Origin: an uncultured Chitinophagaceae bacterium
Lineage (GTDB): Bacteria > Bacteroidota > Bacteroidia > Chitinophagales > Chitinophagaceae
Length of the DNA stretch: 19,850 bases
Direction of reading: 5' to 3'
Assembly (NCBI GenBank): GCA_937897585.1
Contig: CALCNY010000310.1
Coordinates: 1-19,850 of the forward strand
Below the pieces are notes generated by a model, which saw nothing but the letters and a program-made list of their open reading frames with translations, searched no databases and was not told the origin of the DNA. Position numbers and translations under genes: made by a program. Below are positions 1-7,638 of the stretch, one piece after another (position 1 is the stretch's first letter; each line of letters starts with the position of its first letter).

Positions 1-40
1 CGTATAAAAGGTTCAATAGTTTATAATGATATAGTTTATC

Positions 41-625
41 TTATTGCAATTCAACAACAATTTCATTTTTTCGATTAAATACTTCATAAGGTGCATTATA
101 GCCAAAAAAATAAAATCGATTAGAATACTTTATACCTTCAGCATCTAAAGCCGCTTTTAGATCCTGTTTATATTTTTCTATTTTAGTATCATTTGCCCAA
201 CCGCTAAAACTTATCGCAGCCATGGTTTTTGCTGGCTCTTCCTTAAATTCTATTCCAGATTGATTTGGTTTTGGAAGCATGTCCTTATTAAATTTCTTGG
301 GAACCATAAACATCATAGTCATGGAATCTTCTAATGACATCGATACCGGGGAAGTCATAGCTATTTTTTCATTTCTTTCGTTATTTCCAAAAATATAACC
401 GGCTAAAATAGAGAATCCTTTACTTGCAGCATTCTTAAATCCTTTTGTGGAAATTTTGACTGAGGTAAATAAAGTAGTTTCATAATTTCGAATTTCGAAT
501 CGCTTGTATTTTTTTTTGACGATGTAAGGGTATTTTTCAATATTTCTTTGTCCATTCATTAAATAAAATTGAAGAAATGTAATAGCAATTAGGATTATTA
601 CAAGTATTATTAATGCTGTTTTCAT
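41..625 (-). CDS. SOUL family heme-binding-like protein, membrane anchored
   Basis: The 194-aa product has a hydrophobic segment at about residues 4-24, likely an uncleaved anchor or signal peptide, followed by a SOUL/HBP domain. The domain is recognised from the opening EKYPYIVKKKYKRFEIRNYE and the family hallmark KIAMTSPV near residues 88-95, with a C-terminal stretch containing YNAPYE. SOUL proteins bind heme or other tetrapyrroles in eukaryotes; the bacterial members' role is mostly unknown, so heme binding is inferred from the family only. The start ATG directly precedes the hydrophobic segment, which supports it. The gene stands alone: the next gene upstream on the same strand ends 183 bp away. 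A possible promoter lies at 671-699. Confidence 0.88.
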   Translation of the reverse strand: MKTALIILVIILIAITFLQFYLMNGQRNIEKYPYIVKKKYKRFEIRNYETTLFTSVKISTKGFKNAASKGFSILAGYIFGNNERNEKIAMTSPVSMSLEDSMTMMFMVPKKFNKDMLPKPNQSGIEFKEEPAKTMAAISFSGWANDTKIEKYKQDLKAALDAEGIKYSNRFYFFGYNAPYEVFNRKNEIVVELQ

Positions 626-670
626 ATTAATGTTTAGGATTTTTTTTATGACTGTTAAATCTCAATTCTG

Positions 671-699
671 CAAAATACTTCTCACCTATCTAAATCAAA
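671..699 (-). promoter_or_regulatory. Possible promoter of the SOUL gene
   Basis: On the minus strand a TTTG (696-699) is followed after 18 nt by TATTTTG (671-677), one base short of the Bacteroidota -7 consensus TAnnTTTG. The spacing fits the 17-23 nt usual for the phylum. The position, about 45 nt upstream of the start codon, is reasonable. It is a motif match only. Confidence 0.3.
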
Positions 700-808
700 C
701 ATAACACATTTTTAGAAATAGACGATATATGCCTTGGCTAAGCTTTGCGGGTTATTGGGTCTGCTTATGCTAAAAAATTACCAAATCCACTCATCATCAA
801 ATCCAAAA

Positions 809-3800
809 TCACTCCCCTCTCACCAAAATCTTCCCACTCTTAATCAATCCTTTTTCTCCATGTATCGCAAACAAATAAATGCCGGAAGAAACTTTTGCAC
901 CGGAGGCATTATTACCGTCCCAAATAGCTCGGTATTGTCCGGCAGAAACAGAAATACCATCTGCGATTTTTCTAACCAATTGTCCCAATTCATTGTAAAT
1001 AGCAATGCTTAGTTTTTGAGACTGCATTAGATTAAACTCAATATTCACCTGAGCAGATGAAGGATTGGGATATACATTTACATTGACTGAAGTAATTGGG
1101 CTGATAATACCAGGATTATTATGTGTAGTATCTGTATTGTCATTTGATTGATTGGTGCTATCGTAAACCAAACAGAATTGTCCAAAGGAAGTAATGCGAT
1201 TTCCTGTGCTGTAGGTAAGGTTATACAAACCATTATTGATGCCGGCAGTTTTGATGTCTGCAGAATCTATTTCTGTTCCCCAGGTAGCACCATGGTCGAT
1301 GGCATTTCGTTTAAACAATACAATATTATTGGCTGAGGTATTATTAGGCAACAGTTTCAGATTTTCAAAACGGATACTGTCTAGCATAGAAAATGAACTA
1401 TTGGCGCCATAATTATTAATGATAAACCAGCTGCTATCGGGCGACAACGCTCTAGTGTCTGGCTTTGTATATGGAGGCACGCGCAATCTAAACCCAACGA
1501 GATCTCCATTTGGATAAGTACCGCTTTGTTTCATGAATAATTTCATTCCCAATCCTGAAAAATCTTTTTGTCCGCCAATATTTACATTGGAAAGCGTGTA
1601 TGCATTACCGGGACCAACAGGCGTTTCGCTATTATAATTCATGTAACTGATATCAGGGATATTTAGTCTGTTTTTATCAATGAGTTCATAAGAAATACTG
1701 GAAGCTTCATCATACTGATTGAATTGGCAATATTTCAACAAACCGTTTTCAGTTAATGGATTATTTTGTACCAAATACATCTTCTCTCTGATTTCAGATT
1801 CAGACAATGCATAATTGTAAATTTTCACTTCATCAATTTCGCCTTTGTAATAACCGCCTTGGTTATGAATATCTCTGTTGATGAAAAATGGAGATTGAGA
1901 CAAATTGATTACTGGCATATTACCAGAATTAACCTGCTGTTTGTTACCATTCAAATAAATATACACTCCGGTTGGCGTGTAAGTGAGCACTACAAAATTC
2001 CATTTCTGACTAACCGCGAGTAAAGAACTTGCATTACCATAACCAACGATATTGTCAGTATAACATAATTTCAAATTAGGTGTATATCCTTCAAATGCGA
2101 AACCAAGGCCAAAACCGTAAGGGCTGCCAGGATATGGATCATGTGATATGAGCTGTGCAAATGAATTTTGATTTCCGTCCGGTTTTATCCAGCAACTCAA
2201 TGAAAAAGAATTGCTGTTAATTGATGCGGTACCAATTGAAACGGGCGTATTCTCCCCTTTCATCACTAAACTTTTTCCTGCGACAGAATCTACACGACAA
2301 TTATCACTCACAAATGTGATCATGTTGTTCACCGTTTTTGAATGTGTATGTCCAAGCGCATCCGTTACTTGAAGTGTTACCGAATAACTGCCTATAGTGT
2401 TATATAATACCTTTGGAGATTTAGAAGCAACGTCACTTACATAACTCGCACCTGGGAAAGTCCAATGCCAAGTGGCACCAGCATAATTCAACACAGAATA
2501 ATCAAAGAAATTAACCGTATCTCCACTGCAGAAAATGGCGTTTTTATCAGCCATAGGTTGTGCATCAGGCATTACCGCTGCGTCAATTGGGGTTTCCCAA
2601 ATGCCACGGGTTGTTGCCAGTCTTAATTTATTGTCGCGAAAAAAGATGCAGGCACCTCCACCCCAAACTTGAAGATTTTTCGGAAGTCCATTTGTAAATA
2701 AAGACCAATCGGGCATGCTGTTGTCTCTATAATAAACTTCACAAGGAACCAATTGAGTTACGGCAAACATCAAACCATTATTTCCATGGTATAAAATATA
2801 AGAGACTTCTTTATTGAATAATGTATTTCCGGTGATGTTTGTCCATGTAGCCCCGCCATCCACAGTTTTAAAAACTTTATTAAATGCATTAGCTGTTCTC
2901 ATGCAAAACAAAACTTCATTAGCGTTTGCATGGCTAATAGAAATATCTGAATTGTAATAAGCATAGTTAACACCGGAAGGTAAATTCAACTGAGTCCAGG
3001 TTTGTCCGCCATCAATCGTTTTTTGAATACCATTGGATTGCGTGCAAACATAAATCACATTAGGGTCGCTTCTTGAAATATCAAAACGCCAGACTTTGCT
3101 TCCAAAATCTTTTAAAGAAATATAACTGGCGCCACTGTTTGTAGATTTCCAGAAACTATTTCCATCCCCTAAATAATAAATGAAACTATATCTGGAATCT
3201 TGTACTATTCTACTTACAAACAAACCATAATAATCATCTTGTGGCCATTTTGAATTTTGCAAAGCCGCATAATGAAGAGGATCAGAGATTTGAGCGGGCA
3301 CATCATAAACTCCTAAATCTCTAAAACCGATTGTGTTTTCTTCACCTTTGAAAACATGTCCGGTAGCATCCTCCCCGCCACCTAAATAAATTGATTTGCC
3401 GAGACCGTAATTTTCATTCATAACAGCATCTCCATTATGATAGCGACCGCCTACTATAATATCATTTCTCCATCCTTGACCAAATCCCCAGAACAAAGAA
3501 GCTGAAAGTCCATTATCAACCACAGTTGCATCATTGGTAAAAAAATCTATGGAATGAACAACGCCGCCATCATCAGCGAGATAGGTATCGTTGCCTATAA
3601 CTTGCATCATCTGAATATCAGGATGTATTTTATATCCGAAGTTGCCAATATAACCGCCAATTGGGGAAAAGTTCAACCCGCCATCTGTAGATTTAAATGT
3701 AGACGTGGTACCTACAATTACATGATTGGCATTGGATGAAGACACTGCTATTTCCAAATCGTAATAACCTTGTCCACTAGACATACCCAATCCCACATTA

Positions 3801-4951
3801 GTGTTAGACCCTCCAAAATCTTGGGAATAAGAGCGTACTTGTACATTCCAGCTTGTACCAGAGTTGGTGCTTCTGATTAAAATCGGACAAGCTGTATCTT
3901 TTTGCAAATTGATACAATACACATAATTCGGGTTGGCAGGAGATACCGCCAATCTTGCGCCATCGGTAGTGGCAAGGTTCACACCATCATTTATTGTAGA
4001 TGAAATAAAACTATTGCCTCCGTCATTAGAAGTATAAAGCAGCAATGCATTATCAGTACTTCTTCCGCCAACCGCATAAAGAGTATTAGACTGACCAGGC
4101 TTTTGTACAATGTCCCATAAATTATTATTAGAAATAGTGCCAGAAGACAAAGTCCATGAAGTTCCCGAATTATCAGAATAATAAACACCAGTAACAGAAG
4201 CGACCAACAATCTTCCTGTATTAGGATTGATGACCATTCTGTTGATTTCTCCGTATGTATAATTATTAATTCTTGTGTATGATGTTCCACCGTTTGTCGT
4301 TAGAAACAATCCTGCTTCATTGTAATAATAAAACTTATTGGCATTAACAGGATCTGCGACTATTGCAGTAATTGTGTTTAATGAAGACACATCATTATTT
4401 ACACTTACCCACGTTTGTCCTTTATTGATTGATTTAAACAATACCCCCGTTTCTGCTCCTGCTAATACCATATTCGGATTTGCGGGCGTTACCGCCAATG
4501 CCGTAATGTTGCATTGTGTATTGGTTTTATCTGAAGCACCGGAACGAAAAGTTTGAGAAGGACCAACCAGCGTCCAAGCACCTGCGTTATTTATTCTGTT
4601 TTGTGATTGATTTTGAAAAAGGCGATTATAGTAATTATTGTCGATTTCAATGCTACCGTCATTTTTAATAAACGGGAACATTTTTATTTTCCAACGTACA
4701 TAGGCAGTCAGATAAGGATCTTCTTCAAATTCATCTGGTTCAGCCTTCGATTTATTTTCATTTTTTTTACACACACTGATTAATGAATCTATGTAAAATA
4801 CATTCGGATGGCTCCAATCTGTTGATGTATACCAAGTAGGTTGCTCGATGCTTGCAGGTAAATGAAAAATATTTTCTTGAGCTGATAAATGATTACTTAT
4901 TGAAATTTGTAGGAGTAACAACAAGAGTAACTGTTTTATGATAAGCTTCAT
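809..4951 (-). CDS. Secreted BNR-repeat/PKD/LamG protein with T9SS type A sorting domain
   Basis: A 1380-aa surface or secreted protein. Residues 1-24 are a signal peptide with a long leucine run, probably cut after LSA. Residues about 120-795 hold repeated Asp-box/BNR motifs (S-x-D/N-x-G-x-T-W type: KSINKGQTW, YSDNSGTSW, KSTDGGLNF, KTIDGGQTW, KTVDGGATW and others), typical of sortilin/VPS10-like beta-propellers. About 805-885 is a PKD domain (ATWHWTFPGA, GSYSVTLQVTD). About 900-1060 is a LamG/concanavalin-like domain (FSLSCWIKPDG, GEIDEVKIYNYALSESEI). After a less clear stretch comes a C-terminal T9SS type A domain from about 1290 (VNVYPNPSS, a FlgD-like WDGNNASGAKVSSGIY, ending KSGKILVRGE). 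Asp-boxes are structural, and I see no complete sialidase catalytic set, so no enzyme activity is claimed. A carbohydrate-binding or adhesive role is an inference from PKD and LamG. Confidence 0.9.
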   Translation of the reverse strand: MKLIIKQLLLLLLLQISISNHLSAQENIFHLPASIEQPTWYTSTDWSHPNVFYIDSLISVCKKNENKSKAEPDEFEEDPYLTAYVRWKIKMFPFIKNDGSIEIDNNYYNRLFQNQSQNRINNAGAWTLVGPSQTFRSGASDKTNTQCNITALAVTPANPNMVLAGAETGVLFKSINKGQTWVSVNNDVSSLNTITAIVADPVNANKFYYYNEAGLFLTTNGGTSYTRINNYTYGEINRMVINPNTGRLLVASVTGVYYSDNSGTSWTLSSGTISNNNLWDIVQKPGQSNTLYAVGGRSTDNALLLYTSNDGGNSFISSTINDGVNLATTDGARLAVSPANPNYVYCINLQKDTACPILIRSTNSGTSWNVQVRSYSQDFGGSNTNVGLGMSSGQGYYDLEIAVSSSNANHVIVGTTSTFKSTDGGLNFSPIGGYIGNFGYKIHPDIQMMQVIGNDTYLADDGGVVHSIDFFTNDATVVDNGLSASLFWGFGQGWRNDIIVGGRYHNGDAVMNENYGLGKSIYLGGGEDATGHVFKGEENTIGFRDLGVYDVPAQISDPLHYAALQNSKWPQDDYYGLFVSRIVQDSRYSFIYYLGDGNSFWKSTNSGASYISLKDFGSKVWRFDISRSDPNVIYVCTQSNGIQKTIDGGQTWTQLNLPSGVNYAYYNSDISISHANANEVLFCMRTANAFNKVFKTVDGGATWTNITGNTLFNKEVSYILYHGNNGLMFAVTQLVPCEVYYRDNSMPDWSLFTNGLPKNLQVWGGGACIFFRDNKLRLATTRGIWETPIDAAVMPDAQPMADKNAIFCSGDTVNFFDYSVLNYAGATWHWTFPGASYVSDVASKSPKVLYNTIGSYSVTLQVTDALGHTHSKTVNNMITFVSDNCRVDSVAGKSLVMKGENTPVSIGTASINSNSFSLSCWIKPDGNQNSFAQLISHDPYPGSPYGFGLGFAFEGYTPNLKLCYTDNIVGYGNASSLLAVSQKWNFVVLTYTPTGVYIYLNGNKQQVNSGNMPVINLSQSPFFINRDIHNQGGYYKGEIDEVKIYNYALSESEIREKMYLVQNNPLTENGLLKYCQFNQYDEASSISYELIDKNRLNIPDISYMNYNSETPVGPGNAYTLSNVNIGGQKDFSGLGMKLFMKQSGTYPNGDLVGFRLRVPPYTKPDTRALSPDSSWFIINNYGANSSFSMLDSIRFENLKLLPNNTSANNIVLFKRNAIDHGATWGTEIDSADIKTAGINNGLYNLTYSTGNRITSFGQFCLVYDSTNQSNDNTDTTHNNPGIISPITSVNVNVYPNPSSAQVNIEFNLMQSQKLSIAIYNELGQLVRKIADGISVSAGQYRAIWDGNNASGAKVSSGIYLFAIHGEKGLIKSGKILVRGE

Positions 4952-5053
4952 TATTATATTTTGAATTAGAGATAAAAGATGCTAGTAACGAAAATATTAA
5001 ATAAAGTGCATAATTGAATTGGTGTGTAGGAAACAAATTTTTAGGAAAATATA

Positions 5054-5069
5054 AATTCGTGAATTTGTG
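5054..5069. repeat. Short 8-nt tandem repeat, copy 1
   Basis: Two octamers, AATTCGTG and AATTTGTG, lie head to tail and are followed by GTTAAA. A second pair at 5156-5171 (AATTCGTA, AATTCGTG) is followed by GCTAAA, so the same small element occurs twice about 100 bp apart. Confidence 0.55.
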
Positions 5070-5092
5070 GTTAAAAAAATATTCGTTTTCCA

Positions 5093-5112
5093 CCCACCGT
5101 TGAAACGGTGGG
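5093..5112. repeat. REP-like palindrome, CCCACCGTT/AACGGTGGG
   Basis: A perfect 9-bp inverted repeat with a 2-nt centre. G/C-rich, it stands out in A/T-rich DNA. It resembles the small REP-type palindromes mobilised by RAYT (TnpA-REP) transposases in other bacteria, but no such transposase is in the window. It could also act as a hairpin in transcripts. Confidence 0.6.
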
Positions 5113-5155
5113 CTAAAATGAACATAACGTAAATCTTGGCTATATTAAAAATAAT

Positions 5156-5171
5156 AATTCGTAAATTCGTG
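5156..5171. repeat. Short 8-nt tandem repeat, copy 2
   Basis: Octamers AATTCGTA and AATTCGTG lie in tandem, matching the pair at 5054-5069 with few changes. Confidence 0.55.
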
Positions 5172-5189
5172 GCTAAACAAAATGTATAC

Positions 5190-5206
5190 TTCAGTCGGAG
5201 ACTGAA
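5190..5206. repeat. REP-like palindrome TTCAGTC-GGA-GACTGAA
   Basis: A perfect 7-bp stem with a GGA loop, followed at 5209-5235 by a weaker half-related stretch (CTCTGA ... TCAGGGAG). It looks like a separate repeat family from the palindrome at 5093-5112. Confidence 0.5.
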
Positions 5207-5241
5207 AGCTCTGATAGACTCCGGTCAGGGAGAACGGCGCC

Positions 5242-5262
5242 AGTATCAAGTATCTAGTATCC
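5242..5262. repeat. 3 x 7-nt tandem repeat AGTATC(A/T/C)
   Basis: Three heptamers, AGTATCA, AGTATCT and AGTATCC, run without interruption just beyond the 3' end of the ytxJ gene (minus strand). Confidence 0.6.
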
Positions 5263-5268
5263 ACGCTA

Positions 5269-5601
5269 TTAAGCATCCACCTGTTCCAAAATCTCATCCA
5301 TCCTAATCCCCATCTGCGATTCATCATAAATGCATTCGCCATTTACAATTAATAATACTTGCGGTGATTCGTGATGCACTTCAAATTTTGATGCAATTTG
5401 ATTGGAGATTTCGCGATAGCTAAGCAAATCGAGATAATAGAAATCAATATATTCTGGGGCAATTGATTTTTCGAGACGAGATTTCACCACCATACTGATA
5501 GAACATCGAGTACTGTGTTTGAAAATCAACTGAGGTTTTTGAGAAGATAAAATAGCAATATTTTCCAGCTGTTCTGTGCTGGTTAGAGGCAACCAATTCA
5601 T
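5269..5601 (-). CDS. ytxJ: YtxJ-type monothiol bacilliredoxin-like protein
   Basis: A 110-aa thioredoxin-fold protein matching the bacillithiol-system family YtxJ in length and motifs. It has FKHSTRCSIS with a single redox cysteine at residue 33 (T-R-C-x-x-S, monothiol) and ESPQ with a cis-proline-like P80; a second cysteine at 90 is outside the motif. Family knowledge: YtxJ is predicted to reduce bacillithiol mixed disulfides on proteins in the cytoplasm, and many Bacteroidota make bacillithiol. No bacillithiol synthesis genes are in the window. The start ATG lies 17 nt after the stop of the small lipoprotein gene, so the two are probably co-transcribed from the promoter at 5756-5763. Confidence 0.88.
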   Translation of the reverse strand: MNWLPLTSTEQLENIAILSSQKPQLIFKHSTRCSISMVVKSRLEKSIAPEYIDFYYLDLLSYREISNQIASKFEVHHESPQVLLIVNGECIYDESQMGIRMDEILEQVDA

Positions 5602-5618
5602 GTCAATGTTTTAAATTA

Positions 5619-5732
5619 TTATCTGTAAAGCGCCTGTTGTGCAGGACAACCATATCTTCTGCTTGAACCGCAAGAGCTAAGTGCAGCAGTAATTAATGAC
5701 AGTAATAATAGGGACAAAACTAGCTTTTTCAT
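5619..5732 (-). CDS. Very small lipoprotein (37 aa)
   Basis: The frame starts ATG AAA AAG and encodes a classic lipoprotein signal: two lysines, a leucine-rich core, then the lipobox L-S-S-C with the acylated cysteine at residue 21. The mature peptide is just 17 residues, CGSSRRYGCPAQQALYR. The ORF is too short for usual gene callers. Support comes from the textbook signal and lipobox, a perfect TATATTTG -7 box 24-31 nt upstream, and tight spacing (17 nt) to ytxJ. Function is unknown; the mature part has two cysteines, one lipidated. In Bacteroidota such lipoproteins usually reach the outer membrane, so a periplasmic or surface site is inferred. Confidence 0.7.
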   Translation of the reverse strand: MKKLVLSLLLLSLITAALSSCGSSRRYGCPAQQALYR

Positions 5733-5755
5733 AATGTTTGATTAGATTACGATGA

Positions 5756-5763
5756 CAAATATA
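5756..5763 (-). promoter_or_regulatory. -7 box TATATTTG for the lipoprotein-ytxJ unit
   Basis: On the minus strand TATATTTG matches the Bacteroidota consensus TAnnTTTG exactly. It lies 24-31 nt upstream of the lipoprotein ATG, giving a leader of roughly 15-20 nt. The -33 element is not clear (only a TTCG about 17 nt upstream). Confidence 0.5.
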
Positions 5764-5812
5764 GTCAATCTGAGTAAAAACGAAGTTTTGGAAGATTTAT
5801 TATGATTGAGGT

Positions 5813-5889
5813 TTAGGGAATTGGGGATTAGGGGATTGGGAATTGGGAGGCCAACTAATTCCTAACTACTAATTCCAAATTACTAATAA
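5813..5889. repeat. Inverted pair of 7-nt tandem arrays
   Basis: Left arm 5813-5847 is five heptamers of an nATTGGG type (TTAGGGA, ATTGGGG, ATTAGGG, GATTGGG, AATTGGG). After a GGCC-containing centre (5848-5854), right arm 5855-5889 is five heptamers of the roughly complementary CTAATTC type (CTAATTC, CTAACTA, CTAATTC, CAAATTA, CTAATAA). The arms can pair imperfectly. The array lies in the 215-bp divergent gap between the lipoprotein gene and the exonuclease gene. Confidence 0.65.
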
Positions 5890-5947
5890 GGAATGACTAA
5901 ATTGCATCATATTTTAAAAACTTCATCATTTCAATACCAAATCCAAC

Positions 5948-6718
5948 ATGCTTGATTTAATTCGCCCAATTGCCTTTATTGATTTAGAAACTACAGGAGT
6001 CAACTTATCTTCAGACAGAATTGTAGAAATCGCCATTGTAAAAATAATGCCCGACCAAACTCGTGTGGTTAAAAGAAAACTCATCAACCCTGAAATGATG
6101 ATCCCCAATCAATCAAGCGATATTCATGGTATCACTGATGAGATGGTGAAAGACGCTCCTACTTTCAAACAAGCGGGAAATGAAATCAAACAGTTTTTAG
6201 ACAATTGTGATTTAGGTGGATACAACAGCAATCGTTTTGATATTCCGATGCTGATGGAAGAATTTCTTCGTGCAGGCATGGACGTTGATTTGAGTACCAG
6301 AAGAATGGTGGATGTGCAGCATATTTTTTACACTATGGAACCGCGCACCCTTTCTGCTGCTTATAAATTTTATTGTCAGAAAGAGTTGGAAAATGCACAC
6401 AGCGCAGAAGTGGATGTAAATGCCACGATTGACGTTTTGCTTTCTCAAATAACTAGATATGAAAAACTAGGCAATTCAGTAGATTCGATTTTATCAACCA
6501 TCGGTGAAGAAAAAATCGTAGATTATGCCAGAAGATTTCTGTTTGATGACAAAGGTGTTGAGGTTTTTAATTTCGGCAAATACAAAGGAAAATCTGTAAG
6601 AGATGTGTTGAAAAGCGAGCCACAATATTACGATTGGATGATGAAAGGCGATTTCCCGTTGCATACTAAGCAGAAACTAACAGAAATCCTTAATCGCTCA
6701 TTTTTGAAAAACAATTAA
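5948..6718 (+). CDS. DEDDh 3'-5' exonuclease (DnaQ/RNase T fold) with ExoX-like C-terminal domain
   Basis: A 256-aa protein. Residues 8-170 form a DnaQ-type exonuclease with a full DEDDh set: D12 and E14 in FIDLETTG, D98 in YNSNRFDIPM, and H151-x4-D156 in HSAEVDVNATIDVL. These residues bind two metal ions and cleave nucleotides from the 3' end of DNA or RNA. About 205-250 is a second small domain (FNFGKYKGKSVRDVL ... YYDWMMKGDFP), the module often found after exonuclease domains of the ExoX type. It is too short to be a replicative polymerase subunit, so it is probably a free proofreading, repair or RNA-trimming enzyme. The ATG fits, as the fold begins at once. The GT2 gene follows 50 nt later on the same strand. 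Confidence 0.9.
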   Translation: MLDLIRPIAFIDLETTGVNLSSDRIVEIAIVKIMPDQTRVVKRKLINPEMMIPNQSSDIHGITDEMVKDAPTFKQAGNEIKQFLDNCDLGGYNSNRFDIPMLMEEFLRAGMDVDLSTRRMVDVQHIFYTMEPRTLSAAYKFYCQKELENAHSAEVDVNATIDVLLSQITRYEKLGNSVDSILSTIGEEKIVDYARRFLFDDKGVEVFNFGKYKGKSVRDVLKSEPQYYDWMMKGDFPLHTKQKLTEILNRSFLKNN

Positions 6719-6768
6719 TTCTTTGTTTTAAAATTTATAATTTAGCAAACTATAAATAATACCCGGAT

Positions 6769-7512
6769 TTGGAGAAAATTGTTATCATACCAACCTATAA
6801 TGAAAAAGAGAACATTGAAGCAATCATAGCTGCTGTGATTGGACTCCATGCAAATTTCCATATTTTAATCATTGATGACGGCTCTCCTGATGGCACGGCC
6901 AACATAGTAAGATCTTTAATCCATCAATATCCTGGGCAAATTTTTCTTGAAGAAAGAAAAGGCAAATTGGGTTTAGGCACTGCTTATATTCATGGTTTCA
7001 AATGGTGTTTAGCGAACGGCTATCAATACATTTTTGAGATGGACGCCGACTTTTCTCACAATCCAAAAGATTTAATTCGATTACATGAAGCTTGTGTAAA
7101 TGGCGCTGGAGTTGCAGTAGGTTCAAGATATGTAAAAGGTGGGGCACTTGAAAACTGGCCAACAGACAGAATCGCTTTATCAAAGGGCGCATCATTTTAT
7201 ACTCGCATGATTACTTTCATGCCGGTAATGGATCCAACTGCAGGCTTTGTATGCTACAGAAGAGAAGTACTAGAAGCCATCAACCTCAATAACATACAAT
7301 TCATCGGCTATGCGTTTCAGATAGAAATGAAATTCACCGCATGGAAACTGGGTTTCAAAATCGCAGAAGTTCCCATAACATTCATCGACCGCAAATTAGG
7401 CAACAGCAAAATGCATAAGGGTATTATCAAAGAAGGTATTTTGGGAGTATTGCAATTGAAGTGGAACAGCCTAAAAAGTAATTATTTTACAAAAATGAGA
7501 ACTCCTTTTTAA
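6769..7512 (+). CDS. Polyprenol monophosphomannose synthase-like glycosyltransferase (GT2)
   Basis: A 247-aa GT-A enzyme. It contains VIPTYNEKENI at the start, DDGSPDGT (residues 36-43), the metal/nucleotide motif EMDADFSH with D92-x-D94, DPTAGF (155-160) and a GNSKM motif (211-215). This pattern is typical of Dpm1-like enzymes that move mannose from GDP-mannose onto a polyprenyl phosphate at the cytoplasmic membrane face. There is no C-terminal membrane domain, as in the short soluble Dpm1 forms; the exact sugar is not certain. The start is a TTG: an in-frame stop 12 nt upstream (6757-6759) leaves no ATG, and the family motif begins four residues in. The stop is followed by a 9-nt repeat array. 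Confidence 0.87.
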   Translation: MEKIVIIPTYNEKENIEAIIAAVIGLHANFHILIIDDGSPDGTANIVRSLIHQYPGQIFLEERKGKLGLGTAYIHGFKWCLANGYQYIFEMDADFSHNPKDLIRLHEACVNGAGVAVGSRYVKGGALENWPTDRIALSKGASFYTRMITFMPVMDPTAGFVCYRREVLEAINLNNIQFIGYAFQIEMKFTAWKLGFKIAEVPITFIDRKLGNSKMHKGIIKEGILGVLQLKWNSLKSNYFTKMRTPF

Positions 7513-7513
7513 A

Positions 7514-7558
7514 CGGTTTAAAAGGTTTAAACGGTTCAAAAAGTTCAAAAAGTTTGGA
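7514..7558. repeat. 5 x 9-nt tandem repeat, left arm of convergent junction array 1
   Basis: Five uninterrupted nonamers: CGGTTTAAA, AGGTTTAAA, CGGTTCAAA, AAGTTCAAA, AAGTTTGGA. The first begins 2 nt after the GT2 stop codon. The complementary right arm is at 7602-7637. Confidence 0.75.
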
Positions 7559-7571
7559 CACTCCACAAATA

Positions 7572-7592
7572 ACGCCAAATGCCAAACACCAA
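7572..7592. repeat. 3 x 7-nt tandem repeat (ACGCCAA type)
   Basis: Heptamers ACGCCAA, ATGCCAA and ACACCAA lie between the two arms of the 9-nt array. Confidence 0.55.
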
Positions 7593-7601
7593 ACAAAAAA
7601 C

Positions 7602-7637
7602 CTTTTGAACTAATTGAACTTTTCAAACCTATTGAAC
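7602..7637. repeat. 4 x 9-nt tandem repeat, right arm of junction array 1
   Basis: Four nonamers, CTTTTGAAC, TAATTGAAC, TTTTCAAAC and CTATTGAAC, complementary to the left arm at 7514-7558 and ending 1 nt from the xerD stop codon. Transcripts from either side could fold into an imperfect hairpin, so a two-way terminator role is possible. Confidence 0.75.
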
Positions 7638-7638
7638 A

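Larger units (their letters stand above)
4952..5268. other. Gene-free repeat mosaic between two minus-strand genes
   Basis: These 317 bp carry no convincing gene. They hold two 2x8-nt direct repeats of an AATTCGTG-like unit (5054-5069, 5056-shifted copy at 5156-5171), a perfect 9-bp stem palindrome (5093-5112), a second palindrome (5190-5206) followed by a GC-richer stretch, and a 3x7-nt tandem AGTATCA/AGTATCT/AGTATCC (5242-5262). The promoter of the large BNR protein gene must lie in the first part, but I see no good -7 box there. Confidence 0.6.

Noticed and set aside
734..1012. Plus-strand ORF opposite the end of the BNR protein gene
   Set aside because: It lies mostly antisense to the T9SS domain of a well-supported gene, and its translation has no recognisable domain.
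4893..5093. Minus-strand ORF overlapping the start of the BNR protein
   Set aside because: It overlaps the signal peptide region in another frame and begins in the repeat mosaic; no family resemblance.
5145..5342. Minus-strand ORF overlapping ytxJ
   Set aside because: Out-of-frame shadow of the ytxJ 3' end plus repeat DNA.
6722..6745. Promoter between the exonuclease and GT2 genes (TTTG, then TAATTTAG)
   Set aside because: The spacer is only 12 nt and the -7 box has a mismatch, so the match is too weak to list.
7514..7637. CRISPR array
   Set aside because: The units are only 9 nt, contiguous and without spacers, and no cas genes are near.
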